The notes under the pieces were generated by a model. That model saw only the letters and a list, made by a program, of their open reading frames with translations. It made no database searches and had not been told where the DNA came from. Position numbers and translations under genes: made by a program. This document shows positions 36,401 through 46,583 of a DNA stretch of 64,000 bases, one piece after another (position 1 is the first letter of the stretch; each line of letters opens with the position of its first letter). Source of the DNA: Saururus chinensis (lineage: Eukaryota; Streptophyta; Magnoliopsida; Piperales; Saururaceae); contig CP141146.1 of the NCBI GenBank assembly GCA_035235625.1, positions 11,960,501-12,024,500 of the forward strand, written 5' to 3'.

Positions 36401-39400
36401 TGTAATAAGGTGTTGAGGATGATGAGTTTATGGATTGGTAAGAATTGTGCAGCAATCTTAAGGATGAGAATGAATCGTTAGACAGAAAAAATAATGAGGA
36501 AGATGTTAAGAATGGAGGGATCCAAAGAGTGGGTATAGAGGACAAAAGTAGAAAGCGAGGCAGAAAGTGGAAAAAGTTGCAGATAAGAAAGGGGAAAAGA
36601 AAAACAAAGCTCTGTAGAAGGGAGTAAACCGAGCAAAGAAAGTAAAGTCCTACAAATAGTTCTTGGTTTGCGACAATCGGCTACTAGCATCTAAAGATAT
36701 GATATACTGACCTTCAATCGTAATAATGGTAAGATTACAAGTTCCCTTCATGGTAAAATTTGTATTCGGAATGGACTCTCCAATGAAAGACCATTATCCC
36801 ATGTAATTCAATATAGGCTTGCTTTAACTTACAAAATTACTATATTCCCCAATAGATAAATTAACAGTTCACTGCAATATCAATGCAACCCTCTGACAAT
36901 GGAAAATTTAGGGAAGGCTACAATTATCATCATTGTCATTGTCATCATATGCCTTGTCCTAGCTTTACGGAGTCAGCTTCTTAACATGATGGTTTAAGAT
37001 GCATGATTGATATGGTCATCTTCAAACTCTAAGCTGGCATAACAATAAAGCTTTAATACAGTTGGATGACTTAATTGTCATTTGAGGCCTCAAAATCCTT
37101 GATTCTATCTCATTCCAGAATGAAATTACTATAAATACTTGACAAAGCTTTTATCATAAATGTTAAATAATGACATGACAACTGGCTTGTCAATCTGAAC
37201 ATAGAATGTAGATAAGTTGGAAAGTGGTGGGACACATAGGAAGTAAACACTCATTTGCTGCAAGTTTTAACCTTGTTTTTCTGTGTGGGAAGATATTCTT
37301 TCAAATTATCTAAATCACTGCTGAGGTGGACGGCACCTGTTGTTAATAGGAGCATTTGGTTTGTTATCATTGAAGACATAAAATGTATAAATTTGTAGTA
37401 AGTAGGACATTTTTAGGAAGGTAATAACTATTAACAAAGCGGAAAAAGACTAAAGGGTACTCGTTTGAGAAATTGAAAATGTTAAGACTGCTCATAGCCC
37501 AGGATGCTTGCACCTGCAGCCCATGATGCTTGCTGAACACTCGCCTGTGCCCATGTGGGGTGCGGTCCATCCATGCGAGCATGCTGCAAGCGATTGTAGC
37601 ACTACTCTTGAGAAATTTTCTAGATCCATTCACACTCTTGTGTGTGATTCATGAAGTCCAGTGCATTATCATGTGATGAGATTGATTCTTTATGGCATTG
37701 TAAAAGATGTATGAACAAGTTTACAAACAATGGTAACATGCATTTATATTATGATCAGATTGGAGCGGTTTCTGGACCACTTATTCTTCATTGGGTGAAT
37801 GCTCAACATGGCAACATAATGGATTGGACAGAACGTGCTTTTAATCTTGAGGTTTGTTGATTAACAATGAAAGGTGCTTTTTTGTATTCATCAGCCGTCA
37901 CTCCATTTTTCATCTTTGTTCTATCGGATTCGCTATTTTCTTGTTGTTCACATACTCATATAACATGAAACCAAATCTTTAGTCCTGTATATTTTCTGGT
38001 TCCTCGAGTTCTTATAATTATGATGGTCTGCATGTGTATATTCTGGCAAGTCATTTTTTCTTATAACTACCATTTTTGGATTCACAACTCATTGCTTTTG
38101 CAGGAATGGTCACCTTTGTCCTCTCAGCAGAAACAAGCAGCGTCAATAATTGAAGTATTTCGTATCTTGGAGGAGGTGAGCTGCCCTCTAGATTCTTATT
38201 TATTCATGTTTACCTTGGCGCACTTTGCAACTTGGAGGACGTCAAGGTTATGCACTCCCTTAATGTCAAATGCTTAGTAGTTGAGGTGATTAAGATAATT
38301 CAATGGAACATGAAGGCTGCCACCTATTTCAAGGCCATGGTAGTTGATGAGGATGAAACAATCTCACGAGGTCTTTAAATTACAGTGGATCCACGTGATG
38401 TGAAAGCCAAGCTAGAGGCCTAGAACCTGATTTTTTGGTCAAGGAAATATGCAAGGAGCCCAGGAGCAGTATTAAACAATTATAGCTGTGGCTCAAGTAT
38501 TCCCTTCAAGTTTTCAGTCAGTTACCAAAAAAAAATCATGGTCTTTTCCATTTCTTGGCTCAACTCAAGCTCCTTGGAAATTTCTTCTATTTACCTAATT
38601 TTTAACATTTACCGTGCAATACCATATCTGGTTTGGCATGAAAAGGGGCACCCTTCAAAGCCACATGATTATCACTGTTAACACTTAATCTGAAATCCGA
38701 TTCTTATTTTACATTTTTGCTTACATCATGTGGCTATTTGTATATTTTAAATTCTCTTAAAGAAGTATGCCATCGCTACATGGAGGTTATATGGTGAAAT
38801 GTTTTCATTTTTTTTCTTTAGTTATCATGTCCTACCCACGGAAAGTCTTCTCTCTAAGATCTCGGATCTTGTCAAGGGGAGAAATAAGGAGCGGATCTTG
38901 GCTGAGATCCTTTCCAATATACCTCTATGAATATTTTATTAAAAACTTACCTTAAAATATCAAGGCCATGTCAACCTTTTTTAATCGAATGACTTCCCTT
39001 AACTGCTCAAGAAGTGGATCTAGTTTCATTCTTCCGTCAACCTTTTTTCTTTACAAAAACTTTCCTTCTTTATTAAACAAATAATATTAATTTCTTTAAT
39101 TTAGTTTCCTTAATTTCATTAATTTTCATTAAAAAAATTTCCAAAGCTTTCCTAATCTTGGGGGGATCTCTGTGAAACTCGAAATTTTAGCCTATAGAAA
39201 TTGCTGTCGAGACAAGATGACAATCATTGGTCCCACCCTTTGAGCAATAGATATGATGAACTCCAATTTTCATTCTGGAGCACTGGAGATGCTATATGCA
39301 TAACATCCTTCAGATGATTTTTCTTTATCTTTGTGATAATACTAGGTCACTAGATCTGAAATGTGAGATGAGTGCAACAGTGACCAATGTCAGAAAAATA

Positions 39401-42400
39401 TAATTCATGAGGAAAGATCTTCTTGAGTTGAAATTAGTTCTTCTAAATTTGCAACTAAGGTGTGAGATTGTATTAAGGAAAGTTTTTGGATAAAGATATC
39501 TACTTAAAAATATCAATCTAGCCTTTCTATGAGAAATATTAGCTGTCACATTCCACTAACTATACTTTTACTCATCTGACTTATGACTTGCAGACTGTTG
39601 ATCAGTTTTTTGGTTTGAACCTACCAATGGATATCATACACCTGCATTCTCTGTTGTTTGGAATCTCTCAAAGCGTGGAAGCTTACTTGCTGAAACTTAC
39701 CAACCAGATTGGTACTGTGCTACTGGCATAACACACATCATGTTTCTTCTTCTATATGAAATAATTGCTGGATGTTCAGAAACTCTACTAAATTGTGGGG
39801 TCTTAACTAGACATTCTTTGTAATTTCAGCAGATAAGAATCATCTTTATCCTCCTTTCCCTCCGTTGACACGCTATAAGGAGGCTGTAAATCCTTTTATC
39901 AATAAAAAAACGATGGAAAACTTTGTTGTGGAGGAGAAATTGCAAGAGCAGTTGAATGGACTTACAACTAAAAGTCTTTGTGTTAAACTCAACACTCTCC
40001 ATGTGAGTGTTCTCTACTTCAATGACTTAGCTTTCTCATCTTCAAAGAGTGGATAAATATGATTAATATTACAAGGACTTACTTTTCTCTTATGTTTGTT
40101 CTTTGGAAAACACATTCTACATAATTATCTGACGAAAGTAGTTATAGATAATAACTAGCAGTTATCTTTTAAAAAAAGTAGGAAAATGTTGCTTGGATAT
40201 GCTCCTCCAGATATATCTGCTTGCACATACTACACTTTTAGCTCCTGGTTATGTACCGAGTATTAGAGTAGTATTTTCTCTGCTTGTGTTTATATATATA
40301 TTTGTTTAGTCATTATTGTGTTTATATTAATGAGGTAGTTTTGTCTTTCCCATGTAACCATATTTTCTTATTGGTCAGCACTCCCCTTAAATGAGGGAAA
40401 TATAATCCTTTCTTGTTATTGGAAGCCTAAGCCTAATGGAGGCTGGTTGAACCTCCATTGTATCACCTTCTCTTTCACTATTTAATACCGAGAGTTTTTT
40501 CCCTTTCTCTCAAACGTAGTTCTCTTAATTCTATCACTTAGTACTGATATTTCTTTTTTCATTCTTGTTTTTGTTTGTTGCAGTACACTCAAAAGCAGAT
40601 TAGAATTGTGGAGGATTCCATCAGAAAGTGTTGGACACTTGTTAAACCCTATGTTAACCTGAAAATGAGTAAGTTCATCTTTGAATTTAAGGTTGTGGTC
40701 GTGCTTCAGCCTCCAGTTCATTCTCCAATATATATCATTTGGTGCTTTATATGGTTTAGTGTGTGGTCCAATATATTTTTTGGCTCAGTGCATGGTCCAA
40801 TATTTAGATTTGGTACTTTATATTAAACTGCTCATCTTTCTTCATACAAGTACTGTCAGTGTCTAGTTGAGCTTCTTTGTCTGGTAACTTGTGTCTTTTT
40901 TTCCCTTCATTTGTTCAAATTTTCGTGATTAAAATATCCTTTCCTTTTCCTAATTTGGGTCGATAATGAGAACTCTGGCCTGGAGGATTGAAATTTGTAC
41001 ATCTTGGACGAAAGAGCCAATTTTTTTTTGACTAGATGCACATACTGATCTATTCTTCTGAAGATTTTTTCTTTTTATTTTTCAGTTGTAGCCTTAACCA
41101 TTCAGCTTGCCATAATGCAGGGAATGACTACCTTATGGACACTTCAAAACATGGGAAATTTAAGTTCTATGAATCAGCTGAGGACATGTTTGCAAATTTC
41201 AACAGTATCAGAAAAATTGCTGATGTAGCAATCAGAAAAATATGTGATTTCATTGGTGAGTTTTTAGATTGATTGTGCAGGCAATTGAACAATCTTAATT
41301 ATCTGTCATAGATTCTTAGTTTATTATATGCACATTTTACTTCAGGAGCAAAGGTCATGTTTTGGGATCTTAGAGACTCCTTTCTATTGTCATTATATAA
41401 AACATCTGTTGAAAATGCACGCCTGGAAAACTGTCTTGAGCATCTGGACGATGTAAGTTAACAAACAAAGTTTCTCTAGATTTGTTTTTCAGCTAAGAAA
41501 CTGTAACTGGAATCCTTATAATTATTGTTGGTAGACATTATTAGTCATTGCTGGAGCTGTTTGTGTGTTTGACCTAATGATTGTCATACAACTGATGCAG
41601 GCCCTTGATAATATATGTGACTTAATTGTGGACGATCTTAGAGATCCTGTTGTCTTCAGTGTCTGTCAAGCCTCATTTGTAATCCCAACTTCTTTGTCTA
41701 ATCATAATGTTGCTGTCAAACATCAATCTAAGTTTGATAATGCATAATTTAATTTGTAGGAAATGTGTGTTTGGATCTTGTTGGATGGAGGTCCTTCTCG
41801 TGCATTTTGCTTAACAGATATTGAGATGATGCAAGAAGATCTAAATTTACTCAAGGTGTGCAGTTTATGCAGTTATAAACAGGTTTATGTTTTAGGCTCA
41901 ATAAGCACTTGGCCTGTAGTAAAAAGTGTTTCCTGCCATATTAAGGGAATCAATTTGAGCCCAGTTGTCCTATCTATATTTTGTGACCATTGATTAGAAA
42001 AATGCTGTTGTTTCTATTTATTTGCCTTTCCTATATGCTATGTTTATCTATTTTCAAATCACAGATTGTGTTCAAATTCATCATTTGGCCCGTTCTAATA
42101 TTCCAATTATAGTTTTGCACGTTAACAATAGATGTGTTTTGGAAATAATGAGGAAGAGGGTTAATAGAAAAGCCATAATCTTTGAACATATGAAACAGTT
42201 AAAAAAATACATTTTTGTTGAAGCAAAGAATGTGCCAATCTTCTGTGAAGGGCTTCCAGTATTTTATGCAAACTGGATAATAGTATTTGCAGTTAAATTG
42301 GCTTAATCTTACTGTTTGGTCTGATTTTGTAAACTATAATATATTTGCTCATCTGTATCATGTTCTCATACGAGTATTTGCCTAATACATCATTTATTTG

Positions 42401-43801
42401 TTTGGCAGGAATTTTTTATGGCAGATGGAGAAGGTCTTCCTCGTGTGGTAGTCGAGAAAGAAGCAAAACAGGCCCAACAGATATTGGACTTGTATTCTCT
42501 TAAGGTTCTTGTAACTCATGTTTGATAATTTTGCATATTACAATACTACTTGATAGATGGGAACTGAAACATGCATTTCTGTCTGCAGACGGGGGATATA
42601 ATTGAAATGTTGATGAATGCAAGTGAACAAATAACAGTTGAACCAAGTGTTCCAAAGATGAGTAGAAAATCCCCAGAAGATGCAGACACCTTACTCCGAA
42701 TATTGTGTCATAAGAAAGATAAAGAAGCCTCCAAGTTCTTGAAAAAACAGTATCAGCTTCCAAAGTCGTGTGGTAGGTTCTCCTTTCCTGCAGGCTCATT
42801 TTTTTCTTACATGAAAATGGTGTATGCATAAAAAGGCTTTTGGTCTTGCTGGTTACCTTTTACTTTGTCTGTTATGGGAATGGAGGAGTTGACAGGAAAA
42901 TGTATATTCCATCACACAATGTTAAAAATAGTCTAATTATACTTTGGGAATGGTGGGACAAGTTGACTAAACATCCAAGATGCACCTCTATCTTGGATGA
43001 GATCTCTGCGTCTGCTCCATGATTGAGCATTCCTGAATTTCCCAATAACGAGCCTAGTGGAAAAGTCCTGTTTAAGATACCAACACATGGGTTCTTTTTT
43101 AAATGACTTTCGTGGGTCATATGCAGTAGGTCTTTTTTTTTATTAAAGCAAGAGTGTCCTTTTTTTCCATACACAGGAGGTATGTATAATGGACTTAACT
43201 GATAAAGTACTATGTAGCTGCTTTGCCTCGTATATTGTCTATGTTAATGAATTGAAAATTAGACATTTTCATCATATATATCGTTATTGAAGATCTACTA
43301 TTTTATAAAGACTTATTTTCCTTGAAGCAAGTTTTTTTTTTTTAAATAATTCCAACTTGTATCGGGTCCAATTAGTCTTTAATTTTACTGTGAGAATTCC
43401 CTTAATAAAAGACATTTATCATGGGAGATCAACAAAGTTGTCAGTAATTCCCCTTAATTATGGAGGTCATCTGTTCATTAGAGTTGTAACCACCAATGGC
43501 TTATTTGAACTACGTGGACAAGACAACTGAAACAAGATTTTTGTTTTGCCATCTTCTAGGTTGTCACGGACGGATGTGACAAGGTCAAATCTTTCTGAGC
43601 TTCTCATATCGTTATTACAGTAGATGCTAATGAAATTGTTTTCCTACAGATTATGAGGACAGTGGAGAGAAGAGTAATTCTATTCTAAAATCACCTGTTA
43701 TCTCCGATTTGCTTAAGAGAAGCACTTCATTCCACTGGAATGAAAAGGGCCGAAGAAGCTTGAGAATAATAAAGAAGAAGTTTCAAGGAGCAACATCATA
43801 G
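18455..43801 (+). CDS. Protein unc-13 homolog, MUN/DUF810 domain (PATROL1 family)
   Basis: Plant MUN proteins relate to Munc13 and PATROL1, which controls delivery of the plasma-membrane proton ATPase. A trafficking role is inferred. Exons: 18455-18632, 18759-18823, 19271-19517, 20525-20600, 22268-22409, 26552-26719, 26803-26901, 27143-27352, 27452-27553, 27841-28071, 29434-29514, 30804-30863, 30956-31141, 31239-31391, 37759-37851, 38104-38175, 39594-39711, 39830-40002, 40584-40668, 41121-41255, 41346-41452, 41601-41678, 41760-41855, 42409-42504, 42589-42772, 43650-43801. The joined frame is open for 1128 residues, close to the usual 1100 or so. Landmarks: LQQYRSDRSKLLEFIL near the start, SSQQKQAASIIEVFRILEE at about 702-720, and LLDGGPSRAF and CHKKDKEASKFLKKQY near the end. 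Intron 5 is GC-AG; the others are GT-AG. The many-exon layout recalls the At4g11670/At5g06970 branch. No lesion is visible. Confidence 0.93.
19518..20524. other. MUN gene intron 3 with possible LINE tail
   Basis: Mostly unassigned sequence. At about 20365-20420 a short block reads ENHLRWYGHV-like, as in the end of plant LINE ORF2, and may be a LINE scrap. Nothing else is recognisable. Confidence 0.3.
20601..22267. repeat. MUN gene intron 4 with diverged direct repeat
   Basis: A segment of roughly 50-70 bases at about 21690-21760 recurs about 137 bases later at about 21827-21905. Shared blocks are ATACTTATG, AAGAATAAG, TATAGTGT and TTGGTC. This is an imperfect direct duplication. The rest of the intron shows nothing identifiable beyond a short (CT)n run right after the donor. 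Confidence 0.5.
22410..22415 (+). other. GC-AG splice donor of MUN intron 5
   Basis: The exon 5 end reads GAG, followed by GCAAGT, the consensus of the rare GC donor class. No in-frame GT donor lies nearby. Joining at GAG to the acceptor ending at 26551 gives the expected MEISEAMDE junction of the family. The intron is 4.1 kb and contains two retroelement insertions. Confidence 0.85.
22616..23489 (+). mobile_element. Truncated LTR retrotransposon in MUN intron 5
   Basis: A left LTR at 22616-22914 (299 bp, TGTTATGG ... CACAACA, TATA box in CCTATAAATA at about 22768) is followed by TGGTATCAGACTC, close to the initiator-Met primer site TGGTATCAGAGC. The internal part (22915-23430) keeps an open gag-like N-terminus starting at ATG 22937, Pro/Thr/Ser-rich with a short coiled-coil-like stretch. 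The right LTR survives only as its last 59 bases (23431-23489, equal to 22856-22914). A perfect target duplication ATGTG flanks the whole (22611-22615 and 23490-23494). The pol genes and most of the right LTR have been lost. The superfamily is uncertain. Confidence 0.82.
24858..25243 (-). mobile_element. Solo LTR with long inverted termini
   Basis: A 386-bp unit begins TGTTATGACC and ends CATAACA, flanked by perfect 5-bp repeats TAGGC (24853-24857 and 25244-25248). On the minus strand it reads like a plant LTR: TGTTATGGCCC start, TATA-like AGTATATAGG, and a pyrimidine-rich U5. Its terminal 70 or so bases are inverted copies of each other (24858-24925 against about 25172-25243), far beyond the usual few bases. 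It lies inside MUN intron 5. A foldback-type element is the alternative, but the 5-bp duplication and TG/CA ends favour an LTR. Confidence 0.7.
25488..25612 (+). repeat. GAA/AGAAG-rich low-complexity tract
   Basis: Imperfect purine-only run of GAAGAA, AGGAAG and GAAGAAAG units in MUN intron 5. It is interrupted, so it is a decayed microsatellite. Confidence 0.85.
26205..26440 (+). repeat. Dispersed repeat, copy 1
   Basis: Contains the blocks AAGCTTTTGAGGCTATTTGG, TGGTAGCAGAGCTAGGAGGTC, GTGTTGGATAATCT and TTGATATACATTGTTGGGTC-like sequence shared with 34590-34970 in intron 14. The block GAGGTCCTGG followed by TTGTTCC vaguely resembles a pol III B box, so a SINE is possible. I could not assign the family. 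Confidence 0.55.
28072..30803. other. MUN introns 10 and 11, no recognised elements
   Basis: Intron 10 (28072-29433) and intron 11 (29515-30803) flank exon 11 (29434-29514). I see no coding remnants in them. A perfect 16-bp palindrome CACGATCTAGATCGTG (29693-29708) and a nearby palindromic GATCATGATC lie in a GC-richer patch (29640-29910) that may be an old MITE. Confidence 0.35.
34195..34590 (+). pseudogene. Ty1/copia gag fragment
   Basis: Reads as the N-terminal region of a copia gag in at least two frames. LNGTNYSYW (about 34234-34260) is the hallmark of this family, followed by FLKG, VTGKVSEP-like and WINNSM blocks and an in-frame stop at about 34480. It lies in MUN intron 14 in the sense direction. 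No protease, integrase or RT follows. Confidence 0.7.
34590..34970 (+). repeat. Dispersed repeat, copies 2 and 3 in tandem
   Basis: Two adjacent related units of about 200 bases each. Both contain CACGTGC, GTGTTGGATAAT, TTGGGCTTGATATAC and AAGCTTTTA blocks. They match the single copy at 26205-26440. The module TGGTGTCAAAGCCAAGAGGTC followed by TTCGATCC resembles a tRNA-like B box. Confidence 0.6.
36022..36310 (+). repeat. Imperfect direct duplication spaced 210 bp
   Basis: AGATGTGATCAGTGGGTAC at 36022 recurs as AGATGTGATTAGTGGGTAC at 36232. Both continue through CCCCTAGAAGAGGAGAGGA and similar sequence for about 75 bases. Weaker similarity follows (AAAAGCAAAAAGAGGC against AAAGTAGAAAGCGG). 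This suggests a two-unit tandem repeat with a 210-bp period. Confidence 0.8.
38176..39593. other. MUN gene intron 16, nothing recognised
   Basis: A 1.4-kb AT-rich intron between exons 16 and 17. I see no element ends, coding remnants or repeats in it. Confidence 0.4.
39827..39832 (+). other. NAGNAG tandem acceptor of MUN exon 18
   Basis: The intron 17 acceptor reads CAGCAG. Use of the first AG starts exon 18 at 39830 and of the second at 39833. Both keep the frame and differ by one Ala codon (Gln-Ile-Ala-Asp or Gln-Ile-Asp). Confidence 0.7.
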
Positions 43802-44894
43802 ACCAAGCAGTTCACATGGTGCGAATGTAGATACCAGATGCCCTTTGTTTACATGGTTGAAGAAAGACGCAGAAGAGAATGAAGAGAAATGAATGCTTTC
43901 CGTCCATTAGCATTGACTTTTTTTTTTAGTAAAATAGCAGCACTGACTAAGATTATTAATCTGAAACTTTGCTGTTAATTCATTAAAATGCACTTTACCT
44001 AATTAATACATTCTGGGCAAGCTCCAGTTTCTGCATAGTGGTAATGGCAGCATTTTTTTGTTGCTAAAGGCAGCATTCTTGCTATTATCCTGGTCAGGGT
44101 AATAATACTCATTCAATGCTAATTATTTGCTGGTCAGGGTAATAAAACTCATTCAATGCTAATTATTTGCTTTATTAAAATAGATTGTTATCTGTACAAT
44201 CTAATTTGAGTAGTAGAAATAAAGAAATAAAGAATATTAATTATGACAAAAATGTAACCCTTTGGTTTTTCTCAAATTCCTCTTTTACTCTTTTCGCCTT
44301 CATAATCTTTTACCGTGGCTGATGGCCCCCACCTTCATCCACCATCCCAAGTCTCTCCTTCCTCACTTCCCTTATTTCCCTTCTATTGTGCATAGATTAT
44401 TGACCTGGGAATCCTGATTTCATTGTAACAGTAATAGTGAAGTAGGCCCTTCTCTGCCCCTCCAATACCAGGTTGATCATGGTTAATAATGATACTAGCA
44501 AGGTTGATAATGATGCCAACATTGTGACATGCGGCCAAAATTGCCAGGAATTCAAAACTACTGTCCCATTAGGCTTAAAACCGCAAGGCCATTAGATCAA
44601 TTGTCTTACCTACTCATGTCTCACTTGTGCATGATGGATTTAACGACACTAACCCCATTTGGAACATAAGGAGTAACCATAAGTATGCCTTCCCTCTTAC
44701 GAGTAGGATTCTCGTGTCCTATATTAATTGTCAACATTTGAAAATGTGTAACATTCTAAAAAAATTAATTTATTAACTTTTTACTTCATCCGCTAAAAAT
44801 AAAATTGAGCTATTAATATAAGAAAAGTACTAAATCCTGATACAAAGAGACGTTAACAAAATGTACCAAAAATAAAAGAAAATGTTAACAAAAA
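43802..44894. other. MUN gene 3' flank and spacer
   Basis: Presumed 3' UTR followed by AT-rich spacer. Two adjacent 40-bp units, 44091-44130 and 44131-44170, are identical except for one base (AATAATACTC versus AATAAAACTC). I see no gene or element end in the rest. Confidence 0.6.
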
Positions 44895-45243
44895 TAGGGA
44901 TGTCACCGGGTTGGGTTCGGGTTGGATTTTGACAACTTAAATCTAATGCCATTTAAAAAATAATAATCCTGAATTTGACCTAAATAGCTATTCGGGTTGA
45001 ATTTGGAAACTCAAACTTAACTCATTAGGGTCGGGTTTTGTTTTATTATAATATAAAAAAATAAATTTTTTTATATTTAATAACTTTATTTAGGTCGATT
45101 TTTGCTAAACCGAAACCCGATACCATACTTAAATGATAAACTCAAATCTAACTAAAATAACTCTTCAAATTGAATTTAAAAAAACCCAAACTTAATAAAA
45201 TTGGGTAGGGTTTATTATATATCCGACCTAAATAACATACCTA
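44895..45243. mobile_element. Non-autonomous hAT element, 349 bp
   Basis: Begins TAGGGATGTCA and ends TAACATACCTA; the reverse complement of the end is TAGGTATGTTA, matching 9 of 11 bases. Perfect 8-bp target duplications AACAAAAA flank it (44887-44894 and 45244-45251). The interior is rich in GGGTTGGGTT and AACCCAAAC motifs and has no coding sequence. The 8-bp duplication and TAGGG ends are typical of plant hAT elements. Confidence 0.85.
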
Positions 45244-45413
45244 AACAAAAAGAAAGTAAAATTCTATTTACCCTAGTAAATATTCAATATCCCCAAAGAA
45301 GGTAACGAGAAGTAAGGTTTAACAAGAAATGAGTAATTGGGTGTGCTAAGTCTAATGATGACTAAGTCTTTATGAGATGGTAATAAAATCATTCAAAAAA
45401 GAAACCCGTTCTT

Positions 45414-46466
45414 TCAGTCAACACTCCGTGTGTTCTCCGCGTAGGAGATAGGAAAGCCAATAGCGACCCTTCCGTTCTCGTTCTTCTTATCGGAAATTTT
45501 GCCATCGCCGGCACCTTCTCCTGTGACGGCACCGGCATCTCCTGCAGCCTGCCGGCCTAGTGTGCTTGTGTTCTTGTAATCCACCATCTTGACAGCTAAG
45601 TTGATGATCCCGTTGGGCTCGCCACTCCTGTGCCACAGCCGATAACTCAGGAAGTGAACCAGGTGGGCCGGCACGTAGTTGGCGACAATGTCCGACATCG
45701 GAACGACTGCAACTCCGATCGCTTTGTAGCCAAAGGTCAACTTGTATCGGACCTCAACGATGAATGAGTGCCACCCAATCGCTGGCAGTGGAAGTCGCAG
45801 CATGTCGTCCCAGCACGGGTGGCTCCCACCGTTCCGGACGATGCTCGTGGACTTGGCGGCTGTCGGGCCCGTTCGGACGACGACGTAGGCGTTTCTGGGA
45901 ACACGGGAGCGGCGGCGAACCCAGAAGTCCTCGGCAGAGAGCCCGGTGATCTCCAGATATGGGCTTCTCGTATCCATCTTTTTTGGGCTCATGAGCTCGT
46001 TCAGCTCCATCTCCGCCTCCCGAATCTTATCCGGCGGTGGCGCCAGCCAGCGGGCGACTGAATCTGCAGGTGCGCCCTCCAGCTTGACAGCCAGGTTGAT
46101 GATCCCTTTCGACTCCCCTCGCCCGTCTTTGAGCCGGTAGCTCAGAAGGCGGACGACTCTGGTGGTTGTCTCGAAGCCTGAAACGACGTCTGACAAGGGA
46201 ACGGTGGCCGCAGCGACCACTCTCTTCCCGAAAACCGACTTGCGATGCACCCTGACTGAGAAGGAGGAGGCCGGCACAACAGCCTTAGCTATCAGTGGGA
46301 TCCAGAGGGCTTGGTTCCAGTGAGGGGAGCTCCCACCGGCAGGATCGAGGCATGTGGACATGACGTTGTCGAGGCCCATGCAGACAGTGACGAAGGCGCT
46401 GTCGCCGGCGGAGAAGAGGCCTACTGGGAGGCCTTCAGCGGAGAGTACAGTCACCTCTACGCCCAT
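45414..46466 (-). CDS. Tandem two-C2-domain protein (SRC2/BAP-like)
   Basis: An intronless 350-residue protein with two related C2 domains, at about residues 1-130 and 168-292. C2 domains bind membranes or partner proteins, some through calcium. Each repeat ends in the same signature (RLLSYRLKDGRGESKGIINL and HFLSYRLWHRSGEPNGIINL), which is typical of plant SRC2- and BAP-like C2 proteins. Those usually carry one such domain, so this looks like an internal duplication. I do not see the usual acidic cluster of calcium-binding loops in either repeat, so binding may be calcium-independent. The 58-residue tail is Gly/Ala/Lys-rich. ATG at 46466-46464 is the first Met of the open frame. The gene is GC-rich against AT-rich flanks. 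It is convergent with the MUN gene, 1.6 kb apart. Its function is unknown. Confidence 0.85.
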   Translation of the reverse strand: MGVEVTVLSAEGLPVGLFSAGDSAFVTVCMGLDNVMSTCLDPAGGSSPHWNQALWIPLIAKAVVPASSFSVRVHRKSVFGKRVVAAATVPLSDVVSGFETTTRVVRLLSYRLKDGRGESKGIINLAVKLEGAPADSVARWLAPPPDKIREAEMELNELMSPKKMDTRSPYLEITGLSAEDFWVRRRSRVPRNAYVVVRTGPTAAKSTSIVRNGGSHPCWDDMLRLPLPAIGWHSFIVEVRYKLTFGYKAIGVAVVPMSDIVANYVPAHLVHFLSYRLWHRSGEPNGIINLAVKMVDYKNTSTLGRQAAGDAGAVTGEGAGDGKISDKKNENGRVAIGFPISYAENTRSVD

Positions 46467-46480
46467 CTCTTCAAACTCTC

Positions 46481-46534
46481 TCTCTCTCCGCAGCTCAAGT
46501 CGGGCTTTCTCTCTCTCTGCAGCTCAAGTCGGGC
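46481..46534 (-). repeat. Duplicated 25-bp unit in C2 gene leader
   Basis: Two units, 46481-46505 and 46510-46534, share TCTCTCTC[CT]GCAGCTCAAG and then TCGGGC on the plus strand, differing at about one base. On the transcribed strand they form GAGAGA runs in the 5' leader. Confidence 0.85.
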
Positions 46535-46576
46535 AAGCGGAGAAGGAATAAAATTGTGCGTATCATCACATGACTA

Positions 46577-46583
46577 ATTTATA
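46577..46583 (-). promoter_or_regulatory. Candidate TATA box of the C2 gene
   Basis: TATAAAT on the minus strand, 111 bases upstream of the start codon. It would place the transcript start near 46550 and give a leader of about 80 bases carrying the GAGAGA repeats. Confidence 0.5.

Larger units (their letters stand above)
31392..37758. other. MUN gene intron 14 (6.4 kb), retroelement patchwork
   Basis: The largest intron, bounded by GT at 31392 and AG at 37757-37758. It contains several degraded pieces. An LTR-like block at 33181-33436 runs TGTTAGAG ... CTAACA with TATA-like CTATATATT. A minus-strand LTR-like block at about 33437-33960 has CTATAAAAGG at 33692-33683. A copia gag fragment lies near 34195-34590, dispersed repeats at 34590-34970, another LTR-like tail at about 35540-35990, and a 210-bp-spaced duplication at 36022 and 36232. 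The remainder (31392-32100 and 36350-37758) shows nothing identifiable. Confidence 0.55.

Noticed and set aside
45764-46577. Several plus-strand ORFs of 61-97 codons over the C2 gene
   Set aside because: They are shadows of the minus-strand C2 gene, which has recognisable repeated domains.
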